Below the pieces are notes generated by a model. It made no database searches. It worked only from the letters and a program-made list of their open reading frames with translations, and was not told the DNA's origin. Positions 22,701 to 36,310 of a DNA stretch of 64,000 nucleotides are shown here, piece by piece. The stretch covers positions 112,028,333 to 112,092,332 of the forward strand of contig CM071571.1 of NCBI GenBank assembly GCA_036426205.1, in the 5' to 3' direction. Every line of letters starts with the position of its first letter. Position 1 is the first letter of the stretch. This DNA is from Ascaphus truei. Taxonomy: Eukaryota > Chordata > Amphibia > Anura > Ascaphidae. The translations under genes and the position numbers were made by a program.

Positions 22701-25700
22701 CCAAGACCTGATTCCCTGTATCCCTGCAGGCCTGGGAACCGACCAACCGTAGCCTCCTGGTTGGGAGAAGTCTCTCTATTGGTTGAACTGTGATAGGCCT
22801 CTCCAGGAGGACTTTAACTTGCATGCTGCTGGAAGCACACCTATGCACTACTCCATCATACAGAGATAAGTGACTCTGTCACACTACAGTAGAGTAAAAT
22901 TTGTTCTCATATACAGTATGATACGTTGGATTATGTAGGTTAAAAAATGTACTAAGAAAACATACTGAAATGGTTTGAGGGAATGCATAACTGTTCTAGA
23001 AAATCTTTTGTCTACTACTTTGAGACAGAAGTTTACAAGAAATATTGATAATTACTTACTCAAATTTATTCATAAAACACATTCACTAAATTTTTTTCTT
23101 CTAAAAATGGCACAGTGGGTCATGATTTGCTTTATCCTCAAATCAATTTAGATCTCACGAATGATACTACAGTAGGACAAAACTACATTGTGTTTCCTGT
23201 GACAATGTAGAGTTGAAATGATTTGTGATAATGTTAATTGAAAGTCAGATCCCAACGAGGTTGTTGAATACATTAGAAGATAATTGACATACATTTTTAT
23301 AGCTACCTTAAACAGATAATGACAAGGGCAGTCACAGCCAGTGTATTATGAAAATGACACTACAGGAAAATCATTTTGAAAAATGATTATGGAAGAACAT
23401 CCCAGAGAAGCCTAAAAGGTAATTTGTACTAAATGTTTTATGCCTTAGTAAAAAGCAATAAGATCTATAAATAGGAACTATTCTTCTATCGGCAGGCTTT
23501 CTAGAACATGTTAATTTCTTAGTGAGAAATCAGGATGAATGTATAGATATATAGTTCACATTTCTAGACGGACACTTATATAAGACAATAGGGGTTATAC
23601 ATTAAACTGAACAAGTGAAAATTCCTAAGCAAACAAACAAGGTGATAAACCCACTACAAGCGCTAACCTACACTAATATCAATTAGGAAATAAACAATGT
23701 GAATTCACGTGATTATAACCAAAATAGTGAAGAGTGAAAATATAAGCTGCCAAGGGGAGCTACATAAACCGATCATTCCAAACTGCTAAACCAATTATAC
23801 AAACACAAAATAAGTGTCCCCGGCGCTAATGATAAAGTCCAAGATACCGTAGTCCAATATAGACAGTCTGAGATAGAGACTTTCTGGTAGGTGGATGGAC
23901 TGATGAAAAGTTCCAGATGGGTAAGGGTGTCCTTGGGGTATATCCTCACTGATTCTGAAATAACAGAAACGAAAGGAACACCCAATTGCGCAGTATGTAA
24001 AGTCACAAGCCCCTATCTAAAACTACAAAACCCTACTTACAAGATAATATCTTGTGGTACAGGGGAGAGAATCTGTATTTGCGTCCCGTCTTCAAAACGG
24101 TGTGATCCAGGACTCCACGTGATCTAGCCGTTGCTCCTTCCCTTGGGATGGCGATTGCAACTCACAGGTATACAAGTTACAGCACCCCCTGCCTTGTGGC
24201 CAGGAGAATATACGAGACAGCACGTGTGGAAGGATTCACACTGTGGGGTTTCATGCTTCTGAATGGACCTGCACTGCAGCGTTTATCCTTTTCTTGAGGG
24301 CGATCCTGTTTGGGATAGGGCTTTTCCCCTCTCTGCTTCCAGCAGCCTTCCTGCTCCAGTCTCTTGCCATGGCACGTGACATCACATTACCCACGGCATC
24401 ATTTGATGTGGAGCCAAGCAGGGGGGGCGAGTAGGGGGTGGGGGAGAGCAGGTAGGGGGGCCTAGGAAAAAAAACTTTGCACACCCCTGCCTTAAAGAAA
24501 TATTCACAATTAAAAGGACAAGATTTATATATTAAAAAAAAATGCATAGCATATTGGATCTCCTCTGCCTGACCACTCCATGTGCGACTCTACAAGAAAG
24601 AGAGATATGAAGAAGAAATAAAACAAAAATATTTACTAAACAAATACTGTACACTGGCGAACACTTTATTCGAGCTCGGCTAGTCCCACGAATTCGGGTA
24701 TACCCGGGTGTATTGAGGTTTGTGACTGTTTTTGCCCGAGTGCATTGAGGTATTTCCAGGCAGAGGATTGAAGCATTTTATTCCTGCTGGTGCAATACTG
24801 CACAGTATATATATATACTGCATTAAAATTCATGATTTATGCCATCTGGTAGACACGCGAAGCATTGCAGCTATTAAATCCTATCATTATCATTTAACAG
24901 ATCAGCGCCCGTCAGCCAGGCATGAACCATGGCTGGAAGGCAAACGCAACGGGGCTTGTCAGAGGTGAGGAGCGGCGCATTCCAGGTATCTGCCAGGTAC
25001 ATACTGGGTATTTGCTCGAATAAAGTGTGTCGGTGCAGTATGTGTTTCAGATAGCACTACTTTTTTTTCTAGTAGGGTGGATGGTTTATAATGATAAACA
25101 ACAGATGATACTGCTGCAAGATTTGGTTCAGTGTTCAGTTTGTACTTTAGACTGTGGGTTATAGCTGGACATCAGCACATTTGGATATGCAGTAATCAAC
25201 ATATTTCAGACCAAAACTGGAATGAATGAGGTGAGGCACTGGCGCTGTCTCATACGAGGAAGCAGCACAAGTGAGAAAGTTTAGAAAATCAATGATTGTG
25301 ACAATTACTGTGGCACCTTTAGAGGGAGGTAATTCGACAATAAAGTTCATAGAGATAAAAGTCCAAGGGACAGTCAATCGGCGGTAATAAGCCTGTTGGT
25401 CTGTCGTGTCTGTTTCTGCGTGCATAAGTTTCACAGGAACAAAAATTGAATTGAACAGTATTGTACGGAAGCCTGGCCACCACAAATGTCTTTTGAGCAA
25501 CTCAACAGTCTTTGTGACCCCCTTGTGTCGGGGAGTGGGTAAGTAGGGGTACCAATTGTAAGAATTGTATTGTATGCATTGGTGGGAACATAAACTCTAT
25601 TAATAAACAATAGGCACTTACTCCGAATCCTGAAATTACGGGGTCTGCTACATAGAACATTTTTTTTTTTAGCAAAAACTGTCCTTTAGTTGCCCATCTC

Positions 25701-26557
25701 ACACGGAGAAGAATAGTCGCATATTTGGCTGCGGCCAATACCTGTGAAGGAGGTAGAAAAAATTATGAAGAAATCAGAAAGGTGTAGGTGGATCTTTATG
25801 TAACAGAGTGCTCATCACAAACAAGACGTGACCGCGAGGCCGAGGTGGGGATTTTAATAAACACCAACCACAGCCGCGTGGGCGTGTCTTGTAGTGTAGA
25901 TTGGTCGAGGGTAGCGGGTTGGGGTAGGAAAGATCTAGACAGTCAGTAATACTTGCCGAGGTCAGTGTGAGAGTGTAGCGGATGGTAGGAGGTACTTAGC
26001 GTTGTCTGGATTGGAGAGGGAGCGGATCGTTGAGGTACATTGCCGAGGTCGGGAACTTTCTCCATTATTGTATAGTGATTTCGGCATTGCAAGTTTTGTT
26101 GATAGAAAGGCGACAGGATGGATGGATGAAAAATCCAAAGGAGATGGTTAAGACAGATCTGCCCCAATGGCAGAATCTGAGGCGTCTGCTTGTACAATTA
26201 ATGGTTGCTGAGGATTGAGGTGCATTAATACAGTTGTCGTTAAGTACTCCTAGTGTCCTGGGTGTAATTCCCAGATGGGCCCAAGACCCTGCATCCCTGC
26301 GAACCAGAATAACCAGTACCTCTTGGTGGGGAGAAGTCCTCTACTGCAGGCTGCCCAACTCGTAAAGTGAGAAGGGCCGAACTGCTCCAAGGAAAAAAAA
26401 TTGGGCCGCACGGGTTAAATAATCATCACTCATCATCATCATCATCATCATCATCAATCATCTATCATCATCTCATCCTCCAGCACCTCTCCATCATCAT
26501 CATCCTCATCTATCTCTCATACCCCCATCCCCCTCACACACACAATACACCCTCCAC
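19716..26557 (+). repeat. Block A': large direct duplication, copy 2 (partner 1-6967)
   Basis: Second copy of block A. It continues without a break into B' through the middle of a hAT element that has matching target-site duplications on both sides, so this copy keeps the native right-hand neighbour. Relative to block A it lacks many single bases (for example around the foldback element at 21661), a pattern typical either of drift or of unpolished long-read sequence. Sub-features match those of block A: foldback 21661-21783, L2 tail about 21890-22035, LTR-like block about 22268-22870, MITE 24647-25038, gypsy remnants about 25080-26240. Confidence 0.93.
24647..25038. mobile_element. TA-flanked MITE, A' copy
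   Basis: Same insertion as 5021-5422, carried along by the large duplication; several single bases are missing, including in the left terminal repeat. Confidence 0.85.
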
Positions 26558-26639
26558 ATCAAAAACACAATACCCCCTCCACACCCCAGCCCATTCCATG
26601 TCAGCAGCCCCCCCCCAAGTCAGCATCCCATGTCATCCC

Positions 26640-27350
26640 CCCATGTCTCTCTTCCTCAATATAACACTCTCTCCCCTCCCCCTAAATCACACCCTCTCCC
26701 CCTCCTCTCAATGACACTCTCCCCCACCCCTCAATATGACACACTCTCCCCCTCCCCTCAATATGACACTTTCTCCCCCTCCACTCAATATGACACTCTC
26801 TCTCTCCTCCCCTCAATATGACACTTCTCCCCCCCCCTCAATATGACACAACTCTCCCCTCCCCTCAATATGACACTCTCCCCTCCCCTCCAATATGGCA
26901 CTCTCTCCCCCTCCCCCAATATGACCCATCTCTCCCCTCCCTCCAATATGACATCTCTCTCTTCCCTCCCCTTCAATATGACATCTCTCCCTCCCCTCAA
27001 TATGACACACTCCCCTCCCCCTCAATATGACACTCTATACCCCTCTCCCTCAAAATAGACACACTCTCCCCCTCCCCTCAATATGACACTCTCTCTCCTC
27101 CCTCCCCTCAATATGACATCTCTCCTCTCCTCTCAATATGACACTCACCTCCCTCAATATAACACTCCTCCCCTCCCCTCAATATGACACTCTCTCCCCT
27201 CCCCTCAATATGACACACTCTCTCTCCTCAATATGACACTCTCTCTCTCCCTCTCTTCAATATGAAACTCTCCCCCTCCCCTAAATGACACTCTATCCCC
27301 CTCCTCTCAATGACACTCTTTCCCCCTCTCCTCAATATGACACTCTCTCC
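26640..27350. repeat. Minisatellite, mirror copy (CCCCTCCCCTCAATATGACA)
   Basis: Complementary array to 16480-17205; the strand asymmetry is extreme (C+T on this strand). Confidence 0.93.
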
Positions 27351-27409
27351 CCCCCTGCAACTCACATCATACACCCTGCACCTCACATCACTTCCCCCCT
27401 GCACCTCAC

Positions 27410-27875
27410 TGTCAGCAGCCCCCCCCACATGCTAGCAGCCCACCCCTCACATGCCAGCAGCACCACACCACCCCTCACATGCCAGCCACCCCCCCCTCAC
27501 ATGTCAGCAGCCCACCCCCCCCACATGTCAGCAGCCCCCCCCCCACATGTCAGCAGCCCCCCCCCCTTCACATGTCAGCAGCCCCCCCCCCCTCACATGT
27601 CAGCAGCCCACCCCCTCACATGTCAGCAGCCCACCCCCCTCACATGTCAGCAGCCCACCCCCCTCACATGTCAGCAGCACACCCCCTCACGCAGCAACCC
27701 CACCCCCCCCCACATGTCAGCACAGCCCACCCCCATCACAGTCGCAGCACCACCCCCCTCACATGTCAGCAGCGATCCCTACAGTCAGCACCCCCCCCTC
27801 ACATGTCAGCAGCCCACCCCCCCTCACATGTCAGCAGCCCACCCCCCCTCACATGTCAGCAGCCCACCCCCCACC
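27410..27875. repeat. Minisatellite, mirror copy (CCCCCTCACATGTCAGCAGC)
   Basis: Complementary array to 15950-16420, with constant CACATGTCAGCAG cores and variable C runs. Confidence 0.93.
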
Positions 27876-27940
27876 TCTGCACCAGCCCGTTTTTCACACC
27901 CACCCCCCACCAGCCCGTTTCTCTACACACAAAACACACA

Positions 27941-27997
<57 letters not shown>

Positions 27998-29314
27998 ACC
28001 TCTACCTCTTGTAGATCAGCACATCCTCTCTCCCCGGAACTAAGCCCCGCACCCAGCATGCTCTGACCTCCCCGGCATCCTGCATCCTGCATCCTGCATC
28101 CTCCTCATGCTGCTTCTGCCCCCGCGCACTGCAAAACTTTTTTTTTTTTAAATTTATTTAATTAATTAACTGGCGCCCGGCCGGAATCTCCGCGGGCCAC
28201 ACAGAGAGGCCATGGGGGCCGCATGCGGCCCACGGGCCGTATTTTGTGCAGCCCTGCTCTACTGGTTGCACCTGTAGATAGCCTCTCCAGGAGGATATTA
28301 ACTGCCTGCATGCTGGAAAGCGCACACTGCACTACTCCAGCATACAGAGATAGTGACTCTGTAACACTACAGTAGAGTAAAATTGCGTGCTCATATACTG
28401 TATGATACTGTTGGTATACTGTAGGTTTAAAAATGTACTAAGAAAACATACCTGAAATGGTTTGAGGGAAATGCATAACTGTTGCTAGAAAATCTTTTGT
28501 CTACTACTTTGAGACAGAAGTTCTACAAGAAATATTTGTATAATTACTTACTCAAATTATTTTCAATTAAACACATTCACTAAAAAAAAATTCTTCTAAA
28601 AATGGCACAGCGGGTAATTGATTTTGCTTTATCTTTATCAAATCAATTTTAGATCTACACCTGAATGATACTATAGTAGCAACACATTCGATGTAGAGTT
28701 GAAATGATTTGTGATAATCTTAATTGAAAGTCAGAATCCAAATGAGGTTGTTGAATACATTAGAAGAAAATTGACATACATTTTATAGCTACCTTGAACA
28801 GATAATGACAGGGCAGTCACAGCCAGGTGTATTACGAAAATGACACCACAGGAAATCATTTTGAAAAATGATTATGGAAGAACATCTCAGAGAAACCTAA
28901 AGGTAATTTGTACTAAATGTTTTATGCCTTAGTAAAACTGTAATAAGATCTATAAATAGTAAGCATTATATTGTTCTTATCTATCTGCCGGCTTTCTAGA
29001 ACATGTTCATTTCATGAGAAATCAGATGAAATGTATTAGATAGTTCACATTTTCTAGCCTGACACTAAAATAAGACAATAGGGGTTATACTGTACATTAA
29101 ACTGAACAAGTGCAAATTCCTATTGGCTTCAAATTTCACAAATCCCTTACATAACAATAATTTGCAAAGGGATATACTTAATGGCATATTTTATCATTCT
29201 TGAGTGTCATACCTAACTCTCATGTTGTAATCACGGAAGTACTCCCACTCAGTCAACTACCTCCAAAATGGCATGCGTTTCTCTGGAGCCGTCCAACTTC
29301 TGTATGCTTTATAG

Positions 29315-29621
29315 CAGGGGGCCGTTCCCCCATAGGGGGTGCAAGACTTTCTGGGGGAGGGGGTTATGGTGGTTACAGAGGACCTGCGCTTCCCCAAAGG
29401 CATTTAAATTAAATGCCGGGGATCGCGTGAGTCATCTGTAACTTCACTTACCTTGCCCTCAACAATGCATCGTCATAGTAACCCAGCATCAAATGATGCC
29501 GCGGGGTGTTGCCATGGCAACATGACATCACATTGCCCCATGTGTAATTTGACACCAGTGCCAAACAGGGGGAGGGGGGTGTTGAGTAGGGGGGCTCAGG
29601 AAAAAACTTTGCACACCCTTG
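29315..29621. mobile_element. Small hAT-like non-autonomous element with 8-bp TSD
   Basis: Starts CAGGGGGCC after CTTTATAG (29307-29314) and ends TTTGCACACCCTTG before CCTTATAG (29622-29629): an 8-base duplication with one mismatch. Subterminal GGGGTGCAAGACTTT and AAAACTTTGCACACC form imperfect inverted repeats. Length is 307 bases with no ORF. A related piece lies in P1 at about 4733-4863. Confidence 0.8.
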
Positions 29622-29799
29622 CCTTATAGAACCATGCACAATTAAAAGGACAAGATTTATATTTTTAAAAAAATACATAACAGCATATCGCACCCCATCT
29701 GCCTGACCACTCCATCTGCAACCCTACAAGAAAAGAGAGATATGGAAGAAATAAAACAAACATATTTACTAAACAAATATATGTTTCAGACATCACTAC

Positions 29800-31515
29800 T
29801 TTTTTTTTTTTTTTACATAGTAGGGCGGATGGTTTATAATAATAAACACAGAAGATACTGCGCCAAGATTTGGTTCAGATGTTCAGTTTGTCCTAGACTG
29901 CGGGTAATAGCTGGACATATCAGCACCTTTTGGATATGCAGTAATCAACACATTTCAGACCAAACACTGGAAATGAATTGAGATCTTCGGTCGGAAATTA
30001 TCTTACTTTGGAGTCCATGTAAATGATATACTTCTTTGAAGAAAATTTGGCCCAGTCCTTGCGCTGTGGGCAAACGAAGAATTAGCCCAAAGTGAGCAAG
30101 TTTAGAAAATCGATGATTGTGACAATTACTGTGGCACCTTCAGAGGGACGTAATTTGACAATAATGTCCAAGGTTGATTAGGATAGTCAATCGGCTGGAG
30201 CAATCCTGTTGGTCTTTGTCACGTCTGTTTCATGCTTGCATAAGTTTTACAGAAAAAAAATGAATTGAACAGTATCGTACGGAAGCCTTGGCCACCACAA
30301 ATGTCTTTTGAGCAACTCAACAGTCTTTGTGACCCCCTTGTGTCCGGGGAGTGGGTAAATAGTGGTACCATTGAAGAGCTTGTACATCTAATGCATTGGT
30401 GGGAACATAAACTCTATTAATAAACAATAGGCACTTACTCCGAATCCTGAAATTACGGGGTCGGCTACATAGAACATTTTTTTTTAGCAAAATTGTCCTT
30501 TTTAGTTGCCCATCTCACACAGAGAAGAAAATGGTCACATATTTGGACTGCGGACAATACCTGTGTAGGAGGTAAAACCAATTCGGAAGAAATCAGAAAA
30601 GTTGTAGGTAGATCTTTACTAGAAAGAGCATTAACTTTTTCATTATTCTTTCCTGGTCTGTACACTGGCGACACACTTTATTCGAGCTCGGCTAGTCCCA
30701 CGAATTCGGGTATACTCGGGTGTATTGAGGTTTGTGACTGTTTTCTGCCCGAGTGCATTGCGTTATTTTCCAGGCAGGGATTGAAGCATTTTATTCCCGC
30801 TGGCTGCAATACTGCACAGTATATATATATATACTGCATTACAATTCATGAATTTATGCCATCTGGTAGACACGCGAAGCATTGCAGCCTATTAAATCCT
30901 AATCATTATCATTTAACAGATCAGCCGCCCGTCAGCCAGGCATGTTACATACTGGGTATTTGCTCGAATAAAGTGTGTCGCAGCAGTAAGTTACTTTGAA
31001 TCAGAAATTAGAAATATATAAGGCTAATGAGACAGAAGTTGATTGTTACGTGGGCAGTCTATTAAAGTGTTCATTTATTATCAGTCCATACTTGCACCTT
31101 ATGTTCTGGCTCCTGCAAAATGTGTCTCCAGTCAAAGAATGCTTCTCGGATAGCCAACAGTTCTTTCTCCATTATTGCATTATTGTATAGCTGATTTCGG
31201 CATTAGACAAGTTTCGTGATAGAAAGGCGACAGGATCGATGAAGGAATCCAAAGGAGAAAGTTAAGACAGATCTGCCCCAAGGGCAGAATCTGAGGTGTC
31301 TGAATGGTTGTTGAGGATTGGGGTGCATGAATACAGTTGCCGTGAAGTACTTCCTTTTAAAATCTAGAATAGCAGTTTCGGCAGGAGTTCCCCAAAAAAG
31401 GAAACATGTTTCCTAAGAAGAGTCGTTAGTGGAAGTACCATAAGCAAAAAGTTCTGAATAAAGCGGCGGTAAAAGTTAGTAAATCCTAAAAATCTTGTCA
31501 AAGATTTCACATTTG
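29800..31515 (-). pseudogene. Ty3/gypsy pol remnant P2, block B'
   Basis: Mirror of 12343-13985, read on the minus strand, with the same RT-end, RNase H and integrase motifs and the same MITE at 30658-30986. Compared with P1 (5450-6610) it keeps about 150 more bases of integrase core (29975-30130) and the upstream connection domain, showing that P1 is the more deleted copy. Confidence 0.87.
30658..30986. mobile_element. TA-flanked MITE inserted in gypsy RNase H region (block B')
   Basis: Mirror of 12840-13166. TA follows the right end at 30987-30988. The sequence is cleaner than the B copy at the terminal repeats. Confidence 0.85.
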
Positions 31516-31517
31516 TA

Positions 31518-31770
31518 GTGTATTGTATTGTATGTCTTATTTATATAGCGCCATGTATGTACATAGCGCCTCACAGCAGTAATACACGTGACAATCACAT
31601 AGATAACAAATAATATAAATAACACATACAGGAGAGAAGTGCTTCAGACATAACAATAACATTTTGGAAAGGGAGTCCCTGCTCCAAAGAGCATACAATC
31701 TAATTTCTTGGTAGGAAGGACATATAGAGACAGTAGGAGGGCATTCTGGTAAGTGCGTCTGCAAGGTGCA
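31518..31770 (-). mobile_element. L2/CR1-type LINE 3' tail (block B')
   Basis: Mirror of 12078-12335. Confidence 0.8.
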
Positions 31771-31924
31771 AAGGTTTACAGTATGTATATGGTAAAAAAA
31801 GGGGATCGTGTAGCGCTAACAAATTATATAAAGTATATATTGAAGTGAAGACCCAAATGTTCACCGTGAATTAGTGAAGGGCGGCTGCCATTAAGTATAT
31901 AAGACTAACTACCTATGTCAGATA

Positions 31925-32215
31925 AACATTTATACAAACAAAAGAGGATATACTCAGCGCCTAGGGAAAATGTCCATATGTTGTGTGATAATGGTCACAC
32001 TGATGTAATATACAACCGTTAATTGTATCCTGGTTCTGGCAGTCAGAATTCAGTGATGATGGATTCCCAATGCATGATAAGAGATTTAAAAAAAACATAT
32101 ATAGCCTAATACGGTAAGGTAGTTGGAAAGCACAAAATATTGTGCTAGATAAGAACTTCAGAGGATTTGAATAAAAGTGACAGGTAAATGAGAAAAAGAT
32201 ACATTTATTTAAAAA
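31925..32215 (+). repeat. Dispersed repeat R2 (block B' copy)
   Basis: Matches 43020-43325, which lies directly upstream of Penelope relic 2. It could be part of a Penelope-associated terminal region, but no end is defined here. Confidence 0.7.
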
Positions 32216-34249
32216 AAAATGATATACAGATGCAGAGGCGTTATCTGATCATGTCTCGGAGTTGTTTCCGTAAAGTCTGCTATATTCCACGCGGGATTCA
32301 CTCATTTTTCTTCCGTGAACACTGCCAATCACACCAATCACACCTGGGTTTACCATTGTTGATTTCCTTGATTTATCTGGATTCTGATTTATTTGGGTGC
32401 AGTTCCTCACGTATCCGCCAGATGGCAAAAGAGAATTCCCTTTGCACTATCCAGTGAATAGTTTAGTTACTGTATGTACTGTAGTCAATTTGCAGGTGTT
32501 TAGAAACCAGATAAAAACAGTGTCTACCACAATGATCCATTGTAAATTGACCTTGGTCGCTGAAGACGTTATCCAATTTATGCGATTTCATAATTTAAAT
32601 ATCTAAACACAATGTTCTGTACATTATTCTCAATTGCTGCCTGCGCAATTGATGAATAGACATACATCATGTAAAGTCCTTGTACTAAACCGAACTGTAG
32701 ATATGCATATTTAATATTTTCTGCAATTAATGCTGGAAAAGATATGAAGGCGATTTTAGCAGAGATATATGATTATATCATTGAGAACTATGATTTTTTT
32801 CAAATTTTCACCGAACCATCATGAGTGGAAGCATTCAATAAGGCAAACTTTAACTAATGAGGATTGCTTTTTTCACACAGTCCCATCTCCAGGAATTACA
32901 AGAGGTTATTGGTCTGTGCTCCCAGCTTTTGCCAGTATGTTTGCTGATATCAAATTCAAAAAAGAGAAAGGTCAGGTTTAATCTATTTAAGATTCATAGT
33001 TCCTGACCATGCAGTGTACAGGTACCAACACCGATTTACCAATACTATTGCAATAACGGGCCGACCGTCACTGAAAACCTGGTGAAACGCAATCCTTGCT
33101 ACCTGGCCCCAGCTGATTACCAGTTGCTGCAGGCACCTGTCAACTATAATGCAGATTAGTCAGAGAATGTTCAGTCCGCGCTCTTGCTTCCTATAGATAT
33201 GGAAAAGTGATTCCTCTCTGTCCTCTTGTAGCTCCTGTGGTTCGAGGTGTCTTCCCCCACCTCCGTTGGCAGAGCCAGGCAACCAAGAAAAAGAGAACAC
33301 AAGTGCGCACCAAGGTAAGAGTGGTATAGTGCAATACAAAAAATAGATAAGTAAACACTTACATATATTAAAACTTTAATCCAGATCTGGGCAATATCCT
33401 CTTCTGTCAGGCACCACTTAAGAGAGTATACATCGGCGATGTCAGATTCCCTCCAGATGGCAGTCCCGCGCGCTGGGGCTAGCTCTGTAGCACTGGCTGC
33501 AATCTAGCCTCCTCGATTGTGAGCGTGGTAAGAGGCGAAGTGTGCATGCATGGGAAAGAAGCCCTCTATAGCCGTCTGTGGATGCCTGTCCATTTAGGTA
33601 ATCGTGACCGGAATAGATACACTTGTGTGTATGCCAGCTACCAAGGTGAGTGGAAGCTGGTTACACAATAATGCAGACTACATGAGTGATCCCAGCTTGT
33701 ACGCACAATACACCTCTGACATTGGCTCATCTCTACAAAGTTTCTGGCATTCTGGCAAAGTTTATAATGAAGGTAAATATAATGTACTATACACTATTAA
33801 TTTAATTCCCAATGACACTACAGTAGTGTATGCCTGCCATGTCAATGCTTGTACACATGCACACTAGAGCGCGACTTGACGTATGCGCACTAACGGAAAT
33901 AATAGCATCATTTTTTTACGGAAAAGAAAGTTTGAAATCGAATGTCAAAAGATAAGGATGAAGTTTTGATGGAACTCTAATATAGCTTTTTTTAAATTTT
34001 GCCTTTTTTAGTTTTATACAGTCAGTATTACCAGCTTCACGCTTTTAAAACTTTGCCACGCTATTATTTTGGACAACACACTATGCACTGTACAGTACTT
34101 TAGTATGTGATCAATTCAATTACGTCATATAACCTGTACTAAAAATTCACAGCGTGATGTTTCTTGCTTTTATTCCACTTCCTGGTTAATGGAAAACATT
34201 ATGCGATGCATTGTGTTCATATTTATCAATTGTAATAGTTATAAAATGT

Positions 34250-34855
34250 CCATTTCCTGGTTCCACACGCATGCACATTGGACTTGGAAATCCAACGGGA
34301 ATTTTTTTTTTAAAGTGACAATTTAATTTTTCTTGTGAAGGAGAGAATAATTGTGAGTCTTAAACAAAATCTTATATGCTGCAATGTTTTCATAGTCAAT
34401 CAATTTTTACATTCTTAAAATCACAATTTTTTTATTTTAGCAATGATGTTGTATTTTGCAGTATAATTAGACTTTACATGTGTAATTAATTCCGGTAAGA
34501 ACACCCCAAAATAAATATTAATAATTGTTTTCTATATTCATTATTCAATATCTTTACTTTTGGTAGGCTTGGTCTGCTTTTCATACAGTTTATGGAGATA
34601 TCACACACACACGCACACAAACATGTTCTCAAAGGAGTGATAACGTTTATTACATATTATAACAGTTCAAATGATTTAATTGTACTGTAATCCCACATGC
34701 TCATTCGAAGTATAATTAGACTTTACATGTGTAATTAATTCCGTTAAGAATCCCCCAAAATAAATATTAATAACTTGTTTTCTATATTTATTATTCAATA
34801 CCTTCAACTTTTGGTAGGCTTGGTCTGCTTTCATACTGTTTATGGAAATATCACA

Positions 34856-34893
<38 letters not shown>

Positions 34894-34907
34894 AACACAC
34901 ACACACA

Positions 34908-34958
<51 letters not shown>

Positions 34959-36123
34959 CTCAAAGGAGTGAAAACGTTTATTACATTTCAAACAGTTCAA
35001 ATGATTTAATTCTACTGTAATCCTGCATGCTCATTCCAGCATTAGACCAAGAAGAAACAATTTATTTGCACCTTCCTCTACTTCATGCCCCCCACCCCCC
35101 ACCACAAAGCCAAGCAACAGGCATTCGACTCATTATCAATACCTCCTCCGGGCATGAGACCTTAAAAAAGAAAGCCACATTATCTTTGAGCCTTTCATTT
35201 TTGGCTGAGTAATTACTTTGAAAGGAAGATATCTGGGGCACTTCCAATCTAGTCAAACAATAAATAAATAAACAGTACAATAAAGTACAAGCATAATAAG
35301 GCCGTAGAAAAATACAGTACAGGATGTACGCAATGTACAATACTGTCCAGAAGAAGTGTTGCAACTCAATCTGAAGAGGATCCTCCCACGATCCTAATGT
35401 AGTTGTAGGAATAGGATAGGGGAGCTCAGAACAAAAGAGATAAAAAATGAGATAAGTGAATCAATGTCAATACAAGATCCCTCAGATGTACATCATACAG
35501 CTGAAGGAAAAGAGTGCACAAATGTTTAGCACAGTGGGTGCCACTAAACCTATACAGTATAGTGCACAATGCTTTGTAACACAGTATAGCTGGGGGGTTA
35601 ATGGATGGTAACAATAGTGACTTACACAGCCATGTGTATGTCAAAGCTCCAATTGGTGTCTCTGCAGGATTAGGTTTCCTCTTTATAGGCTCTCTTGTCC
35701 CTCATCGTGTATATACCCCCGAGATAGGGTTGCGATGGGTACCCCGTGTGGATGACAAATTTCCAGTAATTATTTTGCCTGGTTTCACACACATGCACAT
35801 GAGTGATAAGTCCTGCATTGTGATTTGTCTAGAATGACTTCACTGCCAATGGGAATTTCAAGTCAGAAATAAAAGGCATATGTTTTTTTTCTCGACAAGG
35901 GCTTAAAAAATGAGTGCGTTTAAGAAAACATTTTGTGATGCATTAAAAAAATATTTCATCAATTTTTACATTCATAAAATCACGACCTTATATTTCTCTA
36001 TGAGGTGGCATACAGTACCCTGTACTGAAATGTATTTTTTTTGGTGGGTGGATTTCTATTCAATACCTTCAACTTTTGGTAGGCTTGGTTTTCTTTTCAT
36101 ACTGTTTATGGAAATATCACACA

Positions 36124-36213
<90 letters not shown>

Positions 36214-36310
36214 CTCAAGGGAGTGATAACTTTTATTATATTTTAAATCATTTCCAAGGATATATTTCTACTGTAATCCTGCAAACTCATTGCAGCATTA
36301 GACAGACGGA
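34250..36310. repeat. Diverged tandem triplication with CA tracts (block B')
   Basis: Mirror of 7560-9650. (CA)n tracts at 34600-34620, 34853-34955 and 36116-36212, each flanked by TTCAATACCTTCAACTTTTG and GTTCTCAAAGGAGTGA-type sequence. Confidence 0.75.

Larger units (their letters stand above)
26347..28256 (+). mobile_element. hAT-type non-autonomous element with perfect 8-bp TSD
   Basis: Left end CAGGCTGCCCAAC, right end TTTGTGCAGCCCTG, i.e. short imperfect terminal inverted repeats starting CAGGNCTG, as in hAT elements. The flanking octamer CTCTACTG is identical on both sides (26339-26346 and 28257-28264). No transposase is present; the interior is low-complexity: (ATC)n, two different minisatellites and a (CA)n tract, then a GC-rich CGGCCCGTGGGCCGCATGC-type subterminal block. 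A paralogous site without the insertion exists at about 3105-3150. The element spans the A'/B' boundary. Confidence 0.9.

Noticed and set aside
1..26557. Integrated plasmid or phage as the explanation for the direct repeat
   Set aside because: All content is vertebrate transposon sequence; there are no bacterial genes, ribosome-binding sites or origins.
27410..27875. CRISPR-like regular repeat array
   Set aside because: Units are adjacent with no unique spacers and sit inside a eukaryotic hAT element; it is a minisatellite.
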